NCBI RefSeq assembly: GCF_009659625.1
Contig: NZ_VOIW01000003.1
Span: 682,001-746,000 of the forward strand
Source of the DNA: Pseudomonas haemolytica
GTDB taxonomy: Bacteria > Pseudomonadota > Gammaproteobacteria > Pseudomonadales > Pseudomonadaceae
Reading direction: 5' to 3'
Length of the DNA stretch: 64,000 bases
A program made the position numbers and the translations under genes. Below the pieces are notes generated by a model. The model saw nothing but the letters and a program-made list of their open reading frames with translations. It did not search any database and was not told where the DNA came from. Of this stretch, positions 9,050-18,378 are shown in pieces; the stretch's first letter is position 1; each line of letters begins with the position of its first letter.

Positions 9050-9949
9050 TCAGGCGCTCGCCTGCGGGGCATTCATCACGTCCTCCAGCAAGGTACGCAG
9101 CAACGCTACCGTCGCCTGCTGGCGCTGCACATCGCGGCACACCAGCCCCACTTTCAGCGACACCCTGGGTTCACTCAAGGGTTTCCACAGCAGTGCCTTG
9201 CTGTTGTGTTCGTCCTGGGAGCGCCCTGGCAGCACCGTCGCCAACCGGGTGTGGGGCAGGCTGTCGAGGATGCCCACCATGGTATTGAGCTCTGCCTGTA
9301 CTTGCGGGCGTCGTCCCAGGTTGGCCAACTGGCCCTGCCAGATCTGCCTGACTTGAAACTCTTCCCCTAGCAGCAACATCGGCAACTCGGCTGCCTGTTT
9401 CAGCGAGACTTTCTTGAATTCGCGCAGCGGATGGTCTTCGGGAATCACCAGCTTCAACTCATCTTCATACAACAACACACCGTGCAGGCCTGGCTGACGT
9501 GGCGGCAGGTAGCTGATGCCAATGTCGAGGGAGCCGTTGAGCAGTCGGCGCTCAATTTCGTGCCCCGTCAACTCGTAGATCTGCACCACCAGGTGGGGCT
9601 GGGCCTTGCGCACGCGCTCAAGCATCTGCGGCACCAGGCTGGTGTGTACGGTTTGCAGCACGCCGATGGCCAAGGTCCGCATAGCCTGGCCCTTGAAGTT
9701 GCGCAGCGCCTCGACAGCCTGCTGCATGCCATCGATGAGCGGCAACGCATGGTTGTATAAGGTATGTGCCGCCAACGTCGGTAGCAGGCGCTTGCTGCTG
9801 CGTTCGAACAGGCTCACGTCGAGGTTCTGTTCCAGTTGGCGGATTTGTTGCGACAAGGCTGGCTGGGAGATCGACAGGCGCTCCGCTGCACGACCTACGT
9901 GGCCTTCCTCATACACCGCGACGAAATAACGCAGTTGCTTGAAATCCAT
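9050..9949 (-). CDS. LysR-type transcriptional regulator
   Basis: A 299-aa regulator with an N-terminal winged helix-turn-helix (residues 1-60; AAERLSISQPALSQQIRQLE) and a C-terminal periplasmic-binding-like effector domain from about residue 90. It is transcribed divergently from the aminotransferase at 10159 across a 209-bp spacer, the classic LysR arrangement, so it probably controls that gene; the inducer is unknown. Its 3' end converges on the sRNA terminator. The family is certain, the target inferred. Confidence 0.93.
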   Translation of the reverse strand: MDFKQLRYFVAVYEEGHVGRAAERLSISQPALSQQIRQLEQNLDVSLFERSSKRLLPTLAAHTLYNHALPLIDGMQQAVEALRNFKGQAMRTLAIGVLQTVHTSLVPQMLERVRKAQPHLVVQIYELTGHEIERRLLNGSLDIGISYLPPRQPGLHGVLLYEDELKLVIPEDHPLREFKKVSLKQAAELPMLLLGEEFQVRQIWQGQLANLGRRPQVQAELNTMVGILDSLPHTRLATVLPGRSQDEHNSKALLWKPLSEPRVSLKVGLVCRDVQRQQATVALLRTLLEDVMNAPQASA

Positions 9950-10158
9950 AAGGTTTGCTTATCGAAAAAGCTGGAAAATCGAAATGGCCGTTGGCCCCCG
10001 AGACGCCTAGTCTAGCGCCTATTCGCAGGGCTTACAGGGCCGGATCGGACAATGAATAACCTTTGTGTTGATAGCGTTTACATAGGCAATACAAAAAATT
10101 CCCAGGTGGATTGGCCGGGGTGCACCGACCAAGGTCCGGTTGCCATCGGGGGTAACTT

Positions 10159-11427
10159 GTGAACCTGTTCAATATGCGCCGCCCCGCTCCGAGCCTGGAT
10201 GACCTTATCCTGGATTCAACACGCAACAATCACTGCGCCGAGTCCCTGATGCCCGCGGTGGCCCGCCCACCTCAAGTGTTCGTACGTGGCCAGGGCTCCT
10301 GGCTCTGGGACAGCGAAGAGCGTGCGTATCTGGATTTCAGCCAGGGCAATGCCGCCAACAGCCTCGGCCACAGCCCACAGGTGTTGATCAAGGCCCTGGC
10401 TGAACAAACCCAAGTGCTGATCAACCCCGGCAACGGCCTGCATAGCCGCGCACAGCTCAATCTCGTCGAGCGTCTTTGCCGGCAGACTGGCAGCGACCAG
10501 GCTTACCTGCTCAACAGTGGCGCACAGGCCTGCGAGGCGGCGATCAAGCTGGCGCGCAAATGGGGGCAACTGCATCGCGGCGGTGCCTATCGCATTATCA
10601 GCGCGAGCAACAGTTGCCATGGTCGAAGCTTCGCCGCGCTGGCAGCTTCGGCCGGGGCGCTGGGTAACCGCTTCGAACCGCAACTGCCGGGTTTCAGTCA
10701 CGTCCCTTTCAATGATCTTCCTGCCCTGCATGCCGCTGTGGATGCCCAGACGGTAGCTATCATGCTGGAGCCGATCCAGAGCGCTGCTGGCGTTATCCCG
10801 GCGACCGAGCACTATCTCAAGGGCGTCGAGCGGCTATGTCGCGAACTGGGGATCCTGCTGATCCTCGACGAAGTGCAAACCGGCATCGGTCGCTGCGGCA
10901 CCTTGCTCGCCGAGCAACAGTACGGCGTACGCGCCGACATCATCACCCTGGGCAAAGGCTTGGGCGGCGGTGTGCCGTTGGCGGCGCTGCTGGCTCGGGG
11001 CAAAGCCTGTTGCTTTGATGCCGGCGAGTTGGACGGTACCCACCTTGGCAATGCGCTGATGGCCTCGGCCGGGTTGGCCGTAACCGATACGGTGCTGGAG
11101 CAAGGCTTTCTTGAGCATGTACGCGAGTCGGGCTGCTACTTGGGCGAAGGCCTCGCCCGTCTGGCGTATCGCTACGACCATGGCCAATTGCGCGGAAATG
11201 GCCTGATGTGGGGGCTGACGTTGTCGGATGATTCTGCGGATGCAGTGGTAAAAGCCGCCTTGCATGAGGGGCTGATCCTCAACGCGCCGCAATCCGACTG
11301 CCTGCGCTTCACGCCGGCTCTCACGGTAAGCAAAAGCAATATCGACGAAATGCTCCTGCGCCTGGCCCGCGCTTTTTCACGGGTGCGCACCGCCCAACTG
11401 CAATGCCGCCGGGGCATTGCGGTTTAA
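10159..11427 (+). CDS. Class III (acetylornithine/GABA-type) aminotransferase
   Basis: PLP-dependent aminotransferase, 422 aa. The LLNSGAQACEAAIKLARK segment is the PLP phosphate-binding region, ILDEVQTGIGRCG holds the cofactor-contacting Asp, and the PLP lysine is in ITLGKGLGGGVPLAALLA. GTG at 10159 is preceded by GGGGG at a good distance; an ATG at 10174 would remove five residues. Arginine and ornithine biosynthesis genes are absent nearby, so a biosynthetic ArgD role is not supported; the position next to a divergent LysR gene and the pqq operon suggests a catabolic or accessory role. The substrate cannot be read from the sequence. Confidence 0.88.
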   Translation: MNLFNMRRPAPSLDDLILDSTRNNHCAESLMPAVARPPQVFVRGQGSWLWDSEERAYLDFSQGNAANSLGHSPQVLIKALAEQTQVLINPGNGLHSRAQLNLVERLCRQTGSDQAYLLNSGAQACEAAIKLARKWGQLHRGGAYRIISASNSCHGRSFAALAASAGALGNRFEPQLPGFSHVPFNDLPALHAAVDAQTVAIMLEPIQSAAGVIPATEHYLKGVERLCRELGILLILDEVQTGIGRCGTLLAEQQYGVRADIITLGKGLGGGVPLAALLARGKACCFDAGELDGTHLGNALMASAGLAVTDTVLEQGFLEHVRESGCYLGEGLARLAYRYDHGQLRGNGLMWGLTLSDDSADAVVKAALHEGLILNAPQSDCLRFTPALTVSKSNIDEMLLRLARAFSRVRTAQLQCRRGIAV

Positions 11428-11462
11428 CCCCTTATTCCAGAACCGTCTCGCGGCATACGCGG

Positions 11463-11502
11463 CGCCCTCAGCCTGATTTTTTTGGCTGGGGGCGTTTTTT
11501 TT
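11463..11502 (+). terminator. Rho-independent terminator after aminotransferase
   Basis: An 11-bp stem (CGCCCTCAGCC with GGCTGGGGGCG, one wobble) is followed by eight T residues, 35 nt after the stop codon. Confidence 0.93.
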
Positions 11503-11610
11503 CCGGTTCAGTAAAGGATGGCGCAGTGCCAGATCCCACTGAACCCTCACGAACGTCCAAGGTCGATTAGCTACACGGCTCACACGAGCCGATTTTTATG
11601 GAGCTGACCC

Positions 11611-11769
11611 ATGGACATCATTCGTATCATCATCGCCATTCTGCTGCCGCCACTGGGTGTGTTCCTGCAAGTAGGTTTCGGCGGTGCATTCTGGCTGAAT
11701 ATCCTGCTGACCCTGTGCGGTTACTTCCCCGGCATCATTCACGCGGTGTACATCATCGCCAAGCGTTAA
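11611..11769 (+). CDS. Pmp3/YqaE-family membrane micropeptide, 52 aa
   Basis: Small hydrophobic protein beginning MDIIRIIIAILLPPLGVFL and ending HAVYIIAKR. Two membrane segments flank a short GFGGAFW turn. The LPPLGVFLQVG and LLTLCGYFPGIIHAVYI blocks are the hallmarks of the Pmp3/YqaE proteolipid family, linked in other organisms to membrane potential and salt or cold stress. GGAG at 11600-11603 is the RBS. It converges with pqqE, their stops being 5 nt apart. Confidence 0.9.
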   Translation: MDIIRIIIAILLPPLGVFLQVGFGGAFWLNILLTLCGYFPGIIHAVYIIAKR

Positions 11770-11774
11770 GGCGC

Positions 11775-12926
11775 TCAGCCTTTTGCAATGAGCCGTGAGT
11801 TGCGCTCATTGCGAAAGGCCAGTTGCTCGATGGTCTGGGTGGCGTGTTCGGCTTCTTCCCGTGCCTGAAGAATGATGCCGTGCTGTTCGGACTTGCTGCA
11901 CACCGGGTCGGCATTGCTGGCATCACCGGTGAGCATGAACGCCTGACAACGGCAGCCGCCGAAGTCCTTTTCCTTTTCATCGCATGAGCGACATGGCTCG
12001 GGCATCCAGTCGTAGCCACGAAAGCGATTGAAGCCAAACGAGTCGTACCAGATGTGCTGCATGCTGTGGTCACGCACATTGGGAAATTGCACCGGCATCT
12101 GTCGAGCACCGTGACAGGGCAGGGCGGTGCCGTCCGGTGTCACCGTCAGAAAGATGCTGCCCCAGCCATTCATGCAGGCTTTCGGGCGTTCCTCGTAATA
12201 GTCCGGAGTGACGAAGATCAGCTTGCACGGGTGGCCTTCGGCCTCCAGCTTGGCGCGGTATTCGTTGGTGATGCGTTCGGCACGCACCAGTTGTTCCCGG
12301 GTCGGCAACAAACCCACACGATTGAGCTGCGCCCAGCCGTAGAACTGGCAGGTGGCGAGCTCGACAAAATCCGCTTCCAACGCAATGCACAGTTCGATAA
12401 TGCGGTCGATCTTGTCGATATTGTGCCGATGGGTGACAAAGTTCAGCACCATCGGGTAGCCATGTGCTTTTACCGCACGGGCCATTTCCAGTTTTTGCGC
12501 GAAGGCTTTTTTCGAGCCGGCCAGCAGGTTGTTCACCTGTTCGTCGCTGGCCTGGAAGCTGATCTGGATGTGGTCCAGGCCAGCCTTCTTGAAGTCGCTG
12601 ATTTTCTGCTCGGTCAGGCCAATGCCGGAGGTGATCAGGTTGGTGTAGAAGCCCAGCTTGCGCGCTTCTGCGATCAGCTCGGCCAAGTCCTGTCGCACCA
12701 GCGGTTCGCCGCCGGAAAAACCCAGCTGCGCGGCGCCCATCTCGCGGGCTTCGCGAAACACCTTGATCCACTGTTCGGTGCTCAGCTCCTTGCCCTGTTC
12801 AGCGAAATCCAGCGGGTTGGAGCAATACGGGCATTGCAACGGGCAGCGATAGGTCAGCTCGGCCAGTAGCCATAGCGGCAGGCCGATGGCCGGTTTTTCA
12901 GGCAAGGGTGATCCAGTGCTCAGCAC
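11775..12926 (-). CDS. pqqE: PQQ biosynthesis radical SAM enzyme
   Basis: Radical SAM protein that forms the C-C bond between Glu16 and Tyr20 of the PqqA peptide, with PqqD as peptide chaperone. The radical SAM motif CPLQCPYC gives Cys28, Cys32 and Cys35. The C-terminal SPASM domain carries further cysteines ([16 protein letters not shown]). I chose the GTG at 12926, giving [12 protein letters not shown], because homologues begin just here and the reading overlaps pqqD by 29 nt; a longer in-frame extension exists but lies wholly inside pqqD. The resulting 383 aa is normal for the family. Confidence 0.95.
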   Translation of the reverse strand: MLSTGSPLPEKPAIGLPLWLLAELTYRCPLQCPYCSNPLDFAEQGKELSTEQWIKVFREAREMGAAQLGFSGGEPLVRQDLAELIAEARKLGFYTNLITSGIGLTEQKISDFKKAGLDHIQISFQASDEQVNNLLAGSKKAFAQKLEMARAVKAHGYPMVLNFVTHRHNIDKIDRIIELCIALEADFVELATCQFYGWAQLNRVGLLPTREQLVRAERITNEYRAKLEAEGHPCKLIFVTPDYYEERPKACMNGWGSIFLTVTPDGTALPCHGARQMPVQFPNVRDHSMQHIWYDSFGFNRFRGYDWMPEPCRSCDEKEKDFGGCRCQAFMLTGDASNADPVCSKSEQHGIILQAREEAEHATQTIEQLAFRNERNSRLIAKG

Positions 12927-13173
12927 GGGCGACCTCCATGAATTGCTCGATGTCTTCACCGAGTTCAGGCACACCGGGAAACTGCTTATCCAGCTCGGCA
13001 ATGATTGCTGCCACGTCGCGCTTACCGTCGATCAAGCCACCGATCAATGCGGCGCTGTCGTTGAGTTTGATCATGCCCTCGGGGTAGAGCAACACATGGC
13101 CTTTCTGTGCGGGTTCGTACTGGTAGCGATAGCCTTGGCGCCAGGTCGGTGTTCTGCTGCGATCAAAGCTCAT
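12898..13173 (-). CDS. pqqD: PQQ peptide chaperone
   Basis: A 91-aa protein of the PqqD/RRE fold, which binds the PqqA precursor and presents it to PqqE. Conserved features seen are the [12 protein letters not shown] strand region and the [20 protein letters not shown] helix. The start overlaps the pqqC stop by four bases (ATGA), and the 3' end overlaps the chosen pqqE start. Confidence 0.95.
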   Translation of the reverse strand: MSFDRSRTPTWRQGYRYQYEPAQKGHVLLYPEGMIKLNDSAALIGGLIDGKRDVAAIIAELDKQFPGVPELGEDIEQFMEVARAEHWITLA

Positions 13174-13922
13174 AGGGTGATCCCTTTATGCCAGACCCGC
13201 TGTTCGGTCACGCTGTGATACGGCGGGCGTTTCAGTTCGTAGGCCATGCTCATGGCATCGAGCATGCTCCACAGGATGTCCAGTTTGAACTGCAGAATCT
13301 CCAGCATGCGCTCCTGGCCTTCACGGGTGGTGTAGTGCTGCAGCGTTATCGCCAAGCCGTGCTCTACATCGCGCCGCGCCTGGCCCAGGCGGGTGCGGAA
13401 GTACTCGTAGCCGGCCGGGTCGATCCACGGGTAATGCTGCGGCCAGCTGTCGAGGCGTGACTGGTGGATCTGCGGCGCGAACAGCTCAGTCAGGGAGCTG
13501 CTGGCGGCTTCCTGCCAACTGGCGCGGCGGGCGAAGTTGACGTAGGCGTCCACTGCGAAACGCACGCCGGGCAGCACCAGTTCCTGGGAGCGAAGTTGAT
13601 CCGGGTCGAGGCCGACAGCCTGGCCCAGGCGCAGCCAGGCTTCGATACCGCCGTCTTCACCGGGGGCGCCGTCGTGGTCAAGCAGGCGCTGGATCCACTC
13701 ACGGCGAATTTCACGGTCCGGGCAGTTGGCCAGGATCGCGGCGTCTTTCAAGGGAATGTTCACCTGATAGTAGAAGCGATTGGCGACCCAGCCCTGGATC
13801 TGCTCACGGGTGGCACGGCCTTCGTACATCGCCACATGGTAGGGGTGATGGATGTGGTAGTAGGCGCCCTTGGCCCGCAGGGCTGCTTCGAACTCAGCGG
13901 TAGTCAGCGGTGTGTCAGTCAT
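13170..13922 (-). CDS. pqqC: Pyrroloquinoline-quinone synthase
   Basis: Cofactor-free oxidase of the heme-oxygenase-like TENA/PqqC fold that performs the last ring closure and eight-electron oxidation to PQQ. 250 aa, family length. The N-terminal [19 protein letters not shown] and [17 protein letters not shown] blocks carry the conserved His and Tyr/Arg active-site residues. The gap to pqqB is 11 nt. Confidence 0.96.
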   Translation of the reverse strand: MTDTPLTTAEFEAALRAKGAYYHIHHPYHVAMYEGRATREQIQGWVANRFYYQVNIPLKDAAILANCPDREIRREWIQRLLDHDGAPGEDGGIEAWLRLGQAVGLDPDQLRSQELVLPGVRFAVDAYVNFARRASWQEAASSSLTELFAPQIHQSRLDSWPQHYPWIDPAGYEYFRTRLGQARRDVEHGLAITLQHYTTREGQERMLEILQFKLDILWSMLDAMSMAYELKRPPYHSVTEQRVWHKGITL

Positions 13923-13933
13923 TTCAATCGCTC

Positions 13934-14845
13934 CTACAATTCAATACTCATGCCGTCGTAAGCCACTTCCACATTGCGCCGCACCAGCTCGGCCCGCTCG
14001 GGGGAGTCTTCATCGAGGATCGGGTTGGTGTTGTTGATGTGGATAAGCACCTTGCGCTGCTTCGGTAACTGCTCCAGCACTTCAAGCATGCCGCCAGGGC
14101 CGTTCTGCGCCAGGTGGCCCATTTCGCGACCGGTGCGAGTGCCGACGCCACGGCGCTGCATTTCGTCGTCGTCCCACATCGTACCGTCCACTAGCAGGCA
14201 ATCGCTGCCAGCCATGATTTCCAGCAACGGCGCGTCAACCTTGCCCAGGCCCGGGGCGTAGAAGAGTTTGCCGCCAGTGCGCAGGTCTTCGACGATCAGG
14301 CCGATATTGTCGCCTGGGTGTGGGTCGAAGCGGTGCGGCGAATAGGGCGGCGCGGCGCTGCGCAACGGCAGCGGGGTGAAACGCAGGTTGGGGCAGGCCG
14401 GGATGGTAAAACTGGCATCTAGCTCAATGCGGTTCCAGGCCAGGCCACCGTTCCAGTGGGTCAGCATGGTGAACAACGGGAAACCGGTGCTCAGGTCTTC
14501 ATGGACCATGTCGGTGCACCACACCTGGTGCGGGCAGCCTTCGCGCAGGCTCAACAGGCCGGTGGTGTGGTCGATCTGGCTGTCCATCAGGATGATCGCG
14601 CTGATGCCTGTATCGCGCAGGGCGCGGCCTGGTTGCATGGGCGCAAAGCCCTGGAGTTGTGCGCGGATATCCGGTGACGCATTGCACAGCACCCAGTTCA
14701 CGCCATCGTCGGAGATCGCGATGGACGACTGGGTACGCGCCTGGGCCCGCAGGCTGCCATCACGAAAACCTGCACAGTTCACGCAGTTGCAGTTCCACTG
14801 CGGGAAACCACCGCCGGCGGCGGAACCTAGAATCTGGACAAACAT
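13934..14845 (-). CDS. pqqB: PQQ biosynthesis metallo-hydrolase-fold protein
   Basis: Metallo-beta-lactamase-fold protein, 303 aa, involved in hydroxylation of the crosslinked tyrosine intermediate. It begins [23 protein letters not shown] lies at the right distance upstream, so an in-frame ATG six codons earlier was not used. The N-terminal CNCVNC cysteines and [14 protein letters not shown] metal-site region are visible. A hairpin separates it from pqqA. Confidence 0.95.
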   Translation of the reverse strand: MFVQILGSAAGGGFPQWNCNCVNCAGFRDGSLRAQARTQSSIAISDDGVNWVLCNASPDIRAQLQGFAPMQPGRALRDTGISAIILMDSQIDHTTGLLSLREGCPHQVWCTDMVHEDLSTGFPLFTMLTHWNGGLAWNRIELDASFTIPACPNLRFTPLPLRSAAPPYSPHRFDPHPGDNIGLIVEDLRTGGKLFYAPGLGKVDAPLLEIMAGSDCLLVDGTMWDDDEMQRRGVGTRTGREMGHLAQNGPGGMLEVLEQLPKQRKVLIHINNTNPILDEDSPERAELVRRNVEVAYDGMSIEL

Positions 14846-14866
14846 GATCGCTCCATCAGGCAAAGC

Positions 14867-14901
14867 TCAAAACAAAAACGCCCCGGGCGAACCGAGGCGT
14901 T
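14867..14901 (-). terminator. Terminator-like hairpin between pqqA and pqqB
   Basis: Read on the minus strand, AACGCCTCGG and CCGGGGCGTT form a 10-bp stem (one T-G wobble) with a 5-nt loop, followed by TTTTGTTTT. It sits in the 71-nt pqqA-pqqB gap and probably gives partial termination, raising pqqA transcript above pqqBCDE; that role is inference. Confidence 0.85.
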
Positions 14902-14916
14902 GTATTACTCAGCCAA

Positions 14917-14991
14917 TCAACGGCTGGCGAAGTACATGGTGACTTCGAAACCGATACGCAGATCAGTGTAAGCAGGTTTGGACCAAGTCAT
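14917..14991 (-). CDS. pqqA: PQQ precursor peptide, 24 aa
   Basis: Short gene beginning [13 protein letters not shown] and ending MYFASR. The substrate residues Glu16 and Tyr20 are in place (EVTMY). A GGAG-containing RBS precedes the ATG. The peptide supplies all carbon and nitrogen of the PQQ cofactor. Order on the minus strand is pqqF, pqqA, pqqB, pqqC, pqqD, pqqE. The 158 bp between pqqF and pqqA should contain a pqqA promoter, but I cannot point to its hexamers with confidence. Confidence 0.97.
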   Translation of the reverse strand: MTWSKPAYTDLRIGFEVTMYFASR

Positions 14992-15149
14992 ATTCTTACT
15001 CCTATCAAGGGATGGGACGTTCACTACCAAGTAATACATATAGTCCACCTCCCATTGGAGATGTTCAGATATTGCTGCGGAATATTACGCAATTCTTTCC
15101 AAGTTAGCGCTGTCTCGACGGAAAAAGCCTGTTGCAGGGTTGGCAATGA

Positions 15150-17531
15150 TCATTGCGCCGCATACCAGTCATGGTTGCTGCACGGCCCGTTCGCCACGCA
15201 GCGCCAGCCGCCTGTAGCGTTATTGAGTTGTTCAGCGGCGTGCTGCAAATCCTCGCGTGTACGGCTTTGAATCAGCTGTTGAAGTTGATCCAGATAACCC
15301 GACGAATGACCCGCCAGTTGCGCTTGCCAAAGCAAGTCGGCGGCTTGGCTGATGGGTAGTGTCTCGGCCGCGAATTGCTGCGCCAGGGCCTGGTTGCCCA
15401 AGTCTGGGCTGCGCTCGATCAAGGACGGTAGTTGCCCCAGGAAGGCTTGCAGCTGCTCAGAGATCCCGTCCAGGGACATGCTGGGCGATTGCACGCCAAA
15501 CAACAGGCCGGTTTGCCCGTTGATTTGTCGGATACCGCTGAACACGGCGTAGCCGATTTGCAGCTCGACTCGCAGGCGCTGATAGAACGGCCCCTGGAGC
15601 ACATGCCCGAGCAATCGCCACGTGGCTTCATCGGCCAGGGATTGACTCGGAGCAGGACAAAAAAGCAGCAATGCAGCGTCGCTGGACTCGGTGTTGACCT
15701 CGTGCCAGAGATGCTGGCCGTTGAGAAGTCGAGGCGTGTACGGGATGTTTGCCGGTTGCCCTGGCAATCGGGCGGCTGCGAGTTTGATCGCCGCCTCACA
15801 CGCGGCGGGCAAACCTGAACCCAGCCCTTGCCACTGCGCAGTGGCCCACGATGCATGGGTTTCTCGGGGCCCAGGGTGAACACCGTCACAGCAAACGGGC
15901 AACGCCTTGAGCAATTCCCGAATGGCGATCATCGGCACCGGTGCGGGTGGCGATAGTTGTTCATCGTCACCGCTCAGACAACGCGTCAGCGCTTCGAGCA
16001 CGGCCGGCATCGGTGCGTGAAGGCCGTGCATTTTTACCAGCCAGTCATTGGCGATGGTTTCGCAAGACAACTCGATGCCCGCCTGGCGCGCATGTTCGCG
16101 CAACGGCTGCAGCGCGTGTTCGAGCCCGGAGGGGGCGGCAGCGTCAAACCGCCAGTGCAGGTACAACGCGCCTTCGTCGGTGTCGTCCGCCAACGCTTGG
16201 CTAAATGTCAGTGCAGACAGCTCCCGTCGACCCCGTAAGCGATCCTGGGCAAAGGTACGCAAGCCACGGTGGGCGCTGGTTTGGCCGCGTATCAGGCCGG
16301 CGCGTTCCTCTTTGGCCGGCGGACGCAGCAAGGGGTTGTTCGGCGGGAGCTGCCAGCTGTGCTCAGCGGCGGGCAGGCTCAGTGCATCGAGCATCGCCTT
16401 GAGGGCTGCGACGCCCTGTTCCGACAGGTCTTCGGCGTCGTTGCGAGCCAATGCCAGGGCGCCTTGGACCTGCTGTTGACGAGCATTGAGCAAGGCGAAC
16501 TCTTCGCGTAACGCTGTCCAATCGCTGCGTGCGAAAAAACTCAGCCAGTCGTACAGCAGCGCTTCGATTTGCGTGGCCCGTTCGCGTTCGCTATCGAGGG
16601 TAAAGTCGATATCCAATACCGCCTGATCAGCGAAGTGATACAGCACGGATGCGTGCAGCGCGGTGGCCAGTTGCCGTGCTTTCAGTTCAGCGAGCAACCC
16701 GCCTGGCGCAGAGGCGTTAAGCCAGGTGCAGAGGAACGCCAGCGCTTCACGTGGGGCGTCACAGGTGATGACCTGATGCAGATGATGATTGGCAACGTGT
16801 TGATAGCTGTGTGCTGGGCCGTGCATCAAGGCGGGTGGGGCGGCTTGCGGATGCAGTGGCCCTGAGTTCAATTCGTCACTGAACTGCTGGGCCAAGGCTT
16901 GCAGTTCTGCCAACGGCTGTGGGCCGGCGAGGCTCAAGGTCATCTGCCCGCTTTGATAGAAATGCCCGTGGAACTCGCGCAAGGCTTGCTGAAAGGCGTC
17001 ACTTTCAACCGGCAGGCTGTCGCGGTTGCCGGCATGAAAACCCCGCAGCGGATGATCCGCCGCCAACCCTTGCAGCAACGCCACTTGCTGTTGCGCCTTG
17101 GCATCCTGGGACCAGGCCACACATTCCGCGTCCAGCACTTCGCGTTCACGCCGTTGATCGTCGAGCGTCAGCCGTGGATGGGTCAGCATATCCGCCAACT
17201 GCGCCAGCCCATCTGCAAAGGCCGACACTGGCAGTTCAACGAAGAAGTCGGTGGTGCGTTCGCGGGTGCTGGCATTGACCTGCCCACCGTGACGCTGCAC
17301 GTAAGCCATCAGCCCCTTGTCTGTCGGAAAACGCTCGGTACCGAGAAACAATAAATGCTCAAGAAAATGCGCCAGCCCCGGCCAGGCCAATGGCACGTCA
17401 TGGCTGCCGGCAGCCACCTGTAAAACCGCGGCGCTACGTTTCAAGCGCGGCGCATGGCGCAGCGAAACCCGCAGCCCATTGGCCAGGGTCAGGTGAACGG
17501 GGTGAGGGTGAACCGGCGCAGGCATGGGCAC
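15150..17531 (-). CDS. pqqF: PQQ biosynthesis zinc protease
   Basis: M16 (insulinase-like) metalloprotease, 793 aa, proposed to cut the crosslinked PqqA peptide. The inverted zinc motif HFLEH is at residues 55-59 with the rest of the M16 N-domain around it; three further M16-like segments follow, as in pseudomonad PqqF. It lies upstream of pqqA, the usual position in this genus. A second ATG two codons in is an alternative start. Confidence 0.93.
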   Translation of the reverse strand: MPMPAPVHPHPVHLTLANGLRVSLRHAPRLKRSAAVLQVAAGSHDVPLAWPGLAHFLEHLLFLGTERFPTDKGLMAYVQRHGGQVNASTRERTTDFFVELPVSAFADGLAQLADMLTHPRLTLDDQRREREVLDAECVAWSQDAKAQQQVALLQGLAADHPLRGFHAGNRDSLPVESDAFQQALREFHGHFYQSGQMTLSLAGPQPLAELQALAQQFSDELNSGPLHPQAAPPALMHGPAHSYQHVANHHLHQVITCDAPREALAFLCTWLNASAPGGLLAELKARQLATALHASVLYHFADQAVLDIDFTLDSERERATQIEALLYDWLSFFARSDWTALREEFALLNARQQQVQGALALARNDAEDLSEQGVAALKAMLDALSLPAAEHSWQLPPNNPLLRPPAKEERAGLIRGQTSAHRGLRTFAQDRLRGRRELSALTFSQALADDTDEGALYLHWRFDAAAPSGLEHALQPLREHARQAGIELSCETIANDWLVKMHGLHAPMPAVLEALTRCLSGDDEQLSPPAPVPMIAIRELLKALPVCCDGVHPGPRETHASWATAQWQGLGSGLPAACEAAIKLAAARLPGQPANIPYTPRLLNGQHLWHEVNTESSDAALLLFCPAPSQSLADEATWRLLGHVLQGPFYQRLRVELQIGYAVFSGIRQINGQTGLLFGVQSPSMSLDGISEQLQAFLGQLPSLIERSPDLGNQALAQQFAAETLPISQAADLLWQAQLAGHSSGYLDQLQQLIQSRTREDLQHAAEQLNNATGGWRCVANGPCSNHDWYAAQ

Positions 17532-17573
17532 TTCCGAGGCATGGGAAGCGCCTATGCTAGCAAACCCACCGGG

Positions 17574-18368
17574 TCAGGGCTTGTGCAGTGCGCCGTAAAG
17601 TTCGGGGCGACGGTCTTGCAGGTAGTGATTGGCGGCGCGGGCGTCGAGGATCGATTGACGCTCCAGCGTGCCGACGATCAATGCTTCATCCAGGCCGGCC
17701 TGGGCGAGCCGCTGGCCATCCGGCGCGGCAATGCTGCTTTGCCCGCAATAGTGAATATCGCCTTCATGCCCGCAGTAGTTGGCATAGGCCACGAAACATT
17801 GGTTCTCGAATGCGCGCGCACGCACGGTGACGTCGGCAACGAAGTCGAACGGCACCATATTGGCGGTAGGCACCAGGATCAGTTCGGCACCGGCCAGGGC
17901 CAGGCGCCGGGTGTTTTCCGGGAACTCCAAGTCGTAGCAAATCAGCAAGCCCAGCTTCCATCCGTTCAACTCCACCACGGGGAAATCATCCGGCCCGGCG
18001 CTGAACATCGAGTGATCGAGATCGCCAAACAGGTGGGTCTTGCGGTAGTTGCACAAGCGCTGGCCCTGGGCGTCGATCAACTGTACGGCGTTGTAGATCT
18101 GGCCATCCTCGGCCCGTTCCGGGTAACCGTACAGAATCGCCAGCCCGGCACTTTGCGCCAGTTCGGCAATCGCCTGTGCCGACGGCCCATCCTGAGCCTC
18201 GGCCAGCGCGCCAACGGCTTCGGCGCCAATGTTATAGCCGCTGAGGAACATCTCCGGCAGCACCAGCACATCGGCGCCGCACGCCTCATGGGCCAGTTGG
18301 TGCAGGCGCTTCAGGTTAGCGGCCACATCCAGCGGCAGCGGCGGGCATTGGTACAGGGCAATACGCAT
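17574..18368 (-). CDS. davA: 5-aminopentanamidase (nitrilase family)
   Basis: Carbon-nitrogen hydrolase, 264 aa, expected to hydrolyse 5-aminovaleramide to 5-aminovalerate in lysine breakdown. The nitrilase triad is visible: Glu in VLPEMFLSGY, Lys in NYRKTHLFGD, Cys in GLLICYDLEFPE. The start at 18368 (MRIALYQCPP) has GGAG upstream; a longer reading would run into davB. It follows davB by 10 nt on the same strand, and this partnership is what makes the aminovaleramidase call likely. Confidence 0.9.
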   Translation of the reverse strand: MRIALYQCPPLPLDVAANLKRLHQLAHEACGADVLVLPEMFLSGYNIGAEAVGALAEAQDGPSAQAIAELAQSAGLAILYGYPERAEDGQIYNAVQLIDAQGQRLCNYRKTHLFGDLDHSMFSAGPDDFPVVELNGWKLGLLICYDLEFPENTRRLALAGAELILVPTANMVPFDFVADVTVRARAFENQCFVAYANYCGHEGDIHYCGQSSIAAPDGQRLAQAGLDEALIVGTLERQSILDARAANHYLQDRRPELYGALHKP

Positions 18369-18378
18369 GCTCAACTCC

